Assembly (NCBI RefSeq): GCF_902167145.1
Contig: NC_050102.1
Coordinates: forward strand, 1,426,001 to 1,490,000
Reading direction: 5' to 3'
Origin: Zea mays
Lineage: Eukaryota; Streptophyta; Magnoliopsida; Poales; Poaceae
Length of the DNA: 64,000 bases
Shown here: positions 58,289 through 64,000 of the stretch, one piece after another
Numbering within the stretch: position 1 is the first letter of the stretch
How the letters are laid out: each line of letters begins with the position of its first letter
The notes under the pieces: generated by a model
Seen by the model: the letters and a program-made list of their open reading frames with translations, nothing else
The model's database searches: none
Told to the model about the DNA's origin: nothing
Position numbers and translations under genes: made by a program

Positions 58289-58293
58289 ACGAG

Positions 58294-60265
58294 CTACCTG
58301 AGGTTCAGGTGACGCGTTGGTTGTCTTTGCCGTCACCTCAAAATATATCTTCGCTCGATCACTTCCTTTAGTAACGTACTTAAACAAGTATTTAATCATG
58401 TTTGATTTGTTACACCACTCAACGTTGATATGTGCACAGTATTTTTTGAGCAACGCCATGTTATAAGGAACAACGCTCCTATTATCTAGCTTAACCCCAT
58501 TTTTAACAATGTATTTATCATCATCACGTCTCTTATATACCACGAATCCAAAATCATCAACGATAGTCTCAGCCTGGAAGGACTTAGGGTAGTTTTTTGA
58601 GCATTTGTCATTCTTCATACAAGGGCATCTTTTGTTGTGTTGACCGCATGGGTCGTGCATCATGAATTCGTCAACCAATGCATATCCCAATGGGTCAGTC
58701 CTGAAATCAGGTACCTCAGCATAGATAAATCCATCAATAGTGGAGGCATCAATGTCGGAGGAGCGATTTGCCAGCCAAACAAGGCAATGGATGTGGGGTA
58801 GGCCACGTTTCTGGAACTCCACAATATATAGCGCTGCAGGAATGTTTGGTAAACACGAGGTTTTTAGATGGAAAGTGATAGGTTGAGGGAAGAACACCTA
58901 AAGGGCCACAAACGCCAGCATACCTGCAAGTACAGGGCCAAACGTCTTTCCCTCCCTGATATCAGCTATGAACTCATCGACTTTCATGTGGAATACATGA
59001 ACAATCACATCGGAGCGATCGCATGGCTGCTGTCCAGTTTCGAAACGAATGTCATCCGCTATTTCTTTCCACTTAGTGTTGCACGTGAAGGTCACAAACA
59101 AGTCAGGAGGGCCAAAGACTCTACATATTGCCATAGCATCTTGGTAGTTCATCACATGATACCTTCTACCACCAGTAAACGACGAAGGAACAACCATCCT
59201 GCTTCCAATGGAATCAGCACTAACGAAACCCTTATAAATGGCATCAGACACACCCTGCACTGTTTCGTATCACAAATCTTTCTGGTGGTCAGCTATAAAC
59301 TGCAATCTAGAGGCTTCGACTGTGGAATACGCATCGATACCAATCTGATCGTTGAGCCTACCATAGCAAGTGTATGGGTTTGCATCATGCAACCTATAGT
59401 GTGTGTGGTATCTAACAAACTCAAGCATCGTCGTGTATCTACGTTTTGTTTGTTCGTTGACGTCATCATCCGCATACCTAATGCCAAGATGGAATCCATG
59501 TTCACCATAGGGAAAAAGGAGTGGGTACTGCAGAGCCATATAACACGGATGCAAATGCGAAACACGTTTGAGACCATGGTTCTTAGCATGAACAAGGACA
59601 TCGTACGTGTACTGAGCAGATGAGTAATCACCAACAATTATGCAGCTATCTCACCGCTCGAAGGCAAATTATATTGGACATCGTGTCTAGTATTGCAGCC
59701 CAATAAACATAACATTATCTCGCTATTGTGTGTTTGTTCTATGCGTTCACGAGCACAACGATAGGCCTTTACAAGCTCGTTATGCGCGTCAAGCATCTCC
59801 ATCAAGGACTGTGTAATAGCGGAGTCTGGGCAAGCAGCACCGGCATCATTGCTCTCAAAAACGTGGAGCCTACTTTGTAGCTCAACATCAGGATCATGTA
59901 AGTAAAGCTGAGCAAACTTGGGCTGTGAACCTGGACGTGGTAGCAACGTTCCAATTCGATGATGAACCACACCGTTAATTCGGAAAACATACGGTGCAGT
60001 ACTGTTGTTTATAGCCTTGTCGACGGAAGCACCCAAGGAGGTGAAAGCGAAAAGCAAGTTGTAATATCGTATCTGGCGCAAAAACCGTTTTGAGCGAGCG
60101 TCGCCATCAAACCTCAGAAGAGTTCGCAGAGGTTCAGGTGGTTTTTTGTAAGGTTCCAACCTGATCCGCCCACCCTTACAACAAAGGTTGTAGACAATCC
60201 TCTGCTGAGTTACAGCAGAAGCACTCTTGACACTCTCCTGGAACCAAAAGAAGGCACCGCAAAAA
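58294..60265 (-). pseudogene. Helitron Rep domain (HUH nuclease) and N-terminus
   Basis: Read leftward, it starts with a degenerate zinc finger (CGAFFWF, with TGA where a Cys codon of HEC is expected near 60267). Next come KIVYN-type sequence IVYNLCCKGGRIRL, the PYVFRINGVVHHRIG block and LQYPLLFPYGEHGF. The Helitron_like_N block follows (GRRYHVMNYQDAMAI, then DLFVTFTCNTKW). The HUH motif is in GLPHIHCLVWL (about 58777-58797), and the double-Tyr motif is YLFKYVTKGSDRA (about 58350-58400). A 90-bp GT-AG intron (58834-58923) separates Helitron_like_N from HUH. Damage: frameshift near 59638 and TGA at 59270-59272. The sequence breaks at the Gypsy insert after NASPEPQV. Catalytic HUH and Tyr residues are still present. 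Confidence 0.92.
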
Positions 60266-62350
60266 GGTCATTCATGCGTTGGGCCACCATAATAAGAAAG
60301 GAATGGATTGTTGTCTGAAGGAACACAAAACAACAATGGATCAGCAGAACACAACAGAGGTAAGACATGCGCATGTGGAGACTGTAGCGCCTAGTGGGCA
60401 CCTTTCAAGCGAGCAATGTAGGAGTCCTTTAGAGGAACAACCGGAGCAGGTAGAGTCGAGCATGGAGCCTGTGTTGTACAAGCTCGTGCCCGCCTCCTCA
60501 CTTCAATTCGACGGTGTCTATTGGAGGTGGAAGCCTCTCTAGGGAAATGTAACAACGATCTAGGATCTATGTTTTACCAGGTCACAACAAGGAGGAGAGC
60601 ATAAGAATGAGCGCGTGATGCATCATAATCCCAATATATGTACATGATACATACGAGGTCTTAGTGGAAATGTCGACCAAATAGGGATGCACTGTTGGTT
60701 AAGCAAGGATGTCTGAGTGATCATGTTCGATGGAGACAATACAAGTATGTCTGTGGCAACCATTGGTTAAGAAACAAGGTCATCATCTTGCAAACAGATC
60801 GAGCAACGAGCAGGGGACTCAAGCACAACGCAAGTCATTAAACAGAAAGGAAAACGTGGCCAAAGGAACAAACCAAAAGTGGTAGGTCTCCTCTTCCTCT
60901 CATTTCCAGGAGAGGGAGCAGTACTCTGACATGGCCCATGGTCCATTGGTCAACAGTTTCTAGAATCGCAAATGGAGTGTCTAGGTATGGGACAAGAGCA
61001 CAGGTATCACATTGGAATCAGTTCTGAATACCACCAGAGGTAACAACAAGTAGGGAGGTAAAGCCAAGATGGCCAAAAAGGAGAAGCATACAGGATAAAT
61101 CAGAGTATGGATGTATGAAGCAAGTGCAAACATAACAAGTAAACCATAACAATTAACCAAAGCACAGGAAATAACATGGAGCACGCAGAACCTGCGACAT
61201 ACTTGATACGTAGCAGCGTATTCGGTGGAGCGAGCACGTGGGCAGAAGACGAAGCACGCTACAAATTCCTGAAGCAACAATTGTAAATAATAAGAACAAG
61301 TAAATACATAAACAATAAGAACACATAGATGTAAAAAAACACGGATAGAACCAACAAAAGGAGGGCAAAAAATAGACAAAGCACAATTATACAACACCAA
61401 AAGCCTGCATTCAGGTGACGCCGGCATCAAAAGCAAATATTCCCAACCGTAGGTAAGCGAAGGAAGTTAAACTAAGGCGGCACCAGTATGTGGTAAGGGT
61501 CTATGAGAGGAAGCGAAGGACACAAAATCAATCTCAGAATATATAACCTAAAAAGAACAAAACACAGACACAACCAGGAAAAGAAGAGCAGTAAAGAGGT
61601 GAAGGGCATATGCAGTAACCTGCCTTGGAGCTGAGACTACACAAATACAAAAGAAACACAACACCATGGCACCGAGAGGACAGAAGCACATGATCAAAGA
61701 GCAAGCACAGCACCAAGAGAGAAAGCCTGCCAACAGTATACCATGATCCCACCACCCAAAAAAAACACAAGCACAAGTACATACACACAGAGGAAAAACA
61801 AACCATACAAGCTGACTATGGTAAGTTCGTTAGTAGGAAAACACCAAATCAAGGAACAACAACATTGTTAACCCACGAAAAGTGCATCCAAAGAAATAGA
61901 TCAAAAGTGTTCCATACCAAATGTTGTGATGTTATCTCTACTCGCATCCAGAGCGTCAGCTGCACTATGGGATCTAACCCATTGTGGGTCCTCTGGCTGG
62001 GAGGTCGTAACCCTGAGAAAAGGAACAAGAAACAAAGAAAACAGAGGTTAGTGTATAATAGAAAACATTACCTAGGTTTAAACAAAGCAGGAACGTAACA
62101 CAGATTCATCTGGTCCTTTCTTGTAAAGCAAATGATTGGCTAAAATAATAGTTAACATGCGCACCAACAGATGTCTTGGCAAGTTCTAGGGTTCAACAGC
62201 AAAGCGAGGGACTCTCACGGCAGCCGGTGACTCCAAAAAATAACAAAACCAAAGAGTCGTCGAGGACAGCGGTAGATGTAGGGACCTAAAATGCGAAGAG
62301 GGGAGGGAGAGTATAGAGGGAGGCATGTAATAATAAATAAAGTGAAAGAG
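60266..62350. other. Upstream region of Helitron Rep gene
   Basis: This is about 2 kb of A-rich plus strand without convincing coding sequence. Frames at 60981-61436 and 61534-61806 are hydrophobic/Cys-rich low-quality frames. It probably contains the Rep gene promoter and 5' UTR. I could not place a 5'-TC Helitron end with confidence. Confidence 0.45.
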
Positions 62351-62734
62351 GTACTATCCCTGTTCCCGTGGACCGGAGAACAGTTCCGGCGCCCATGCCT
62401 CGACAGTGCAGAGGTGTGGAGACGATGTGGATCCGTGCAGCGGCGATTTCGATGAGGAGGGTCTATGGGACAGCATGGGCGAACTGGCGGAAGGGTACGA
62501 CGGGGTATGGCAAAATTTCACGGATAGACGTACAGTGGCAAACAAATTTGGTCTCACGGGGAAGACGGAGATGGGCAGAGCGCGGTCGGGTTGGAGCGGA
62601 TGCGGGGCCTGCCTACCGGATGCCATCGCTTCTCCCGGAGAGCCGGTCGCATGTGGCCACGCCCATGCCCACGCACAGCGATGGATGCGGAGGCGAGCTG
62701 CTTGCGTGGGGAGCTGAGACTGAGACAGCGGCGG

Positions 62735-62800
62735 ACGACGCGGGCGTGGGTTCAAGATCAGCGAGCCGTACCTGAACACCCAGATCGGAGACATGGCCAC
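62735..62800 (-). pseudogene. Possible captured exon of ChaC-like gamma-glutamylcyclotransferase
   Basis: The minus strand encodes MSPIWVFRYGSLILNP in one frame. WVFGYGSLI-NP is the N-terminal signature of plant ChaC/GGCT2 proteins, which degrade glutathione; here Gly is replaced by Arg. The similarity ends after the NP, as at an exon border, and the remaining frame (to 62354) is unrelated. GC-rich composition contrasts with the A-rich DNA to the left. A Helitron-captured first exon is the simplest reading, but the match is only about 12 residues. Confidence 0.45.
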
Positions 62801-63025
62801 CGCGTCTCCTCCCGGCATCGCTGCACTCCGGTCCCTTTACAGGGGCATCAGCTGTGACCTTGCTCCTTTGTTAGGCCGAAACGCGAGGGCGAGCAGAAGC
62901 AGGCAGCAGGAAGCCACACAGGCGCAGCCGAGCCGCCGCCTCCCAATCCTCCGCCCCTTGCCCCCGGATCCGCGGTAGCCAGCATAGGTGCCGGAGCCTC
63001 CATCTCTGTCGCGTCATCGGTCACC

Positions 63026-63224
63026 CTCGGCTGGTGCATGCTCCCCGTAGCGGGCTAGAACTGGAAGAGGTCAAAAGGGGAAGGGGAGCAACAGATCCGG
63101 AAATCGGGCAGCGGCGGCGTGTCCTCGGCTAGTGCGTGCTCCCCCGCAGTGGGCTGTAACCGAAAGAGGTCGAAAGGGGAAGGGGAGCAGTGGATCCAGA
63201 AATCGGGCAGGCGGCGGCGTGTGG
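63026..63224. repeat. 98-bp tandem duplication
   Basis: Two head-to-tail copies each hold GGCTGGTGCATGCTCC or GGCTAGTGCGTGCTCC, AAAGGGGAAGGGGAGCA, ATCCGGAAATCGGGCAG or variant, and GGCGGCGTGT. The period is 98 bp, and several base differences show it is not recent. Confidence 0.85.
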
Positions 63225-63615
63225 GGAGGTAGCGGAAGGGAGAACGATAAAGCTGGATTGGATAAACAATTCATGTCTAGAAACCTCATGTCCGTGATAG
63301 AGTCTCGCTCGCGTCCGTGGTGCGTGGACGTGTCGGCGGTTGTGAGGATGCCATACCTGGGAACACGGAGAGAGGCCAAAACACGAGCGCGTTTTAAGAC
63401 TTTAGATATACTTGAGCCTTTCACGGTTCACCACCTCCTCCACGGCCCAACGCGTACGACACACTTCCTTGTCTATTACTCGTAGTACTAGTTGCAGCAA
63501 CAACCAATAGGAGAGAGAACAGACACACGTAGGACTGGTAGGAGGTACTGGTACACGGTATAGTAAATAGGAGCTCGACGCCAGCACAGCAATTATAGTC
63601 GAGTGCACCAGGTGG

Positions 63616-63680
63616 CTCGGCGCCATGGGCTATGGCGCCGAGACATGTTACCTCGACGTCATGGCCTATGGCGCTGAGCA
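63616..63680. repeat. GGCGCCAT inverted-repeat block
   Basis: A perfect hairpin CTCGGCGCCAT / ATGGCGCCGAG (11-bp arms, 5-bp loop) lies at 63616-63642. A degenerate second copy (CTCGACGTCATGGCCTATGG) begins at 63652. The nearly identical spacing suggests tandem palindromes. The same kind of block occurs in maize repeats as I remember them. Confidence 0.7.
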
Positions 63681-63839
63681 AAGGGTCTAAAACGAAATTA
63701 AATAATCTAAGGGTCTAAATGTGATTTTTTTTTCAAAAAAAGCTAAATTACAAAAAAATCGTTCTGCCGGACGCCCCCACGGTACCACGCTTTCTCCGCA
63801 CCAGTGGGCGCTAAAGCTGCTACAGTGGTAACGCATGCT

Positions 63840-64000
63840 ACAGAGATTCATTAGATCTAGGGGAGCGAGCCAGCCCTGCCCTCGAGCAACGTGCGCAACA
63901 ATGTATTTTTAGTATAAAAAATATTGATAAGGGTACTGTATAAATAGGTAAAATAATATTTTATGGTGGTAATGGGTATAAGGAGAGAATTTAGGGAAAA
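63840..64000. repeat. Edge of dispersed repeat shared with 36285-36570
   Basis: From about 63940 the sequence (AATATTTTATGGTGGTAATGG, then AGGAGAGAATTTAGGG) parallels 36505-36555 with scattered differences. The element runs out of the window on the right. Confidence 0.5.

Noticed and set aside
61534..61806. Cys/Phe-rich 90-codon minus-strand frame
   Set aside because: Overlapping frames in A-rich DNA give similar hydrophobic strings; no signal peptide or domain.
62300..62320. Helitron 5' end (TCTATACT-like on minus strand)
   Set aside because: The word is present, but the preceding base is not the expected host A and no further terminal homology is seen.

Overview
This window looks like nuclear DNA of a grass, almost certainly maize (Zea mays) or a close relative. 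The evidence is nested LTR retrotransposons with 5-bp target duplications, GT-AG introns, CACCGGAC/GTCCGGTG palindromes typical of grass Sirevirus LTRs, a GC-rich small-intron phytocyanin gene, Stowaway MITEs, and a decayed Helitron Rep/helicase gene beside an RPA1-like gene. Family names (Ji/Opie-like, Tekay-like and so on) are from memory and tentative. Element boundaries and target duplications were read from the bases.

Layout. (1) Positions 1-35796 are a retrotransposon stack. The oldest layer is one approx. 3.4-kb LTR (TGTAACACCC...GTATTACA type, transcribed leftward), present as 1-425, 19577-21695 and 35154-35796. A minus-strand Sirevirus-type Copia element (426-19571) split it first. 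That Copia element is split inside its RNase H coding region by a 10-kb LTR element (2826-12785) that has 3.44-kb LTRs and no pol. A second insertion into the old LTR is a Ty3/Gypsy (Tat-type) element (21696-35148). It has lost RT, RNase H and most of the integrase, but keeps a five-exon gene on the opposite strand. That antisense gene is itself split by a solo Sirevirus LTR (30471-31717). (2) Positions 35797-45400 are a genic island. It holds an early-nodulin-like/phytocyanin gene (37770-38453, plus strand, 2 exons) whose two copper-binding histidines are replaced, and a complete ten-exon WDR82/Swd2-type WD40 gene (39913-43168, minus strand), with short MITEs between and around them. (3) Positions about 46.4-63 kb are a decayed Helitron-type region on the minus strand: an RPA1-like gene (47909-50412) and a Rep/helicase pseudogene (50660-60265). 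The pseudogene is broken by a solo 3.4-kb LTR (51745-55151, same family as the left-hand host LTR) and by a truncated Gypsy copy (about 56409-58288). Possible captured host-gene fragments lie at 46903-47080 and 62735-62800. (4) Positions 63.0-64.0 kb hold small tandem and inverted repeats and the edge of a dispersed repeat.

Functionally, the only host genes that look intact are the cell-surface phytocyanin-like protein and the COMPASS/CPSF-type WD40 protein. Everything else is transposon sequence at various stages of decay. Most in-frame stops in the transposon genes fit C-to-T change (CGA to TGA, CAG/CAA to TAG/TAA), as expected for methylated DNA. The most unusual items are a dsRNA-binding-domain-like protein encoded by the pol-less 10-kb LTR element, an internal promoter plus membrane micro-ORF in the same element, the surviving antisense gene of the Gypsy element, and the copper-site loss in the phytocyanin.
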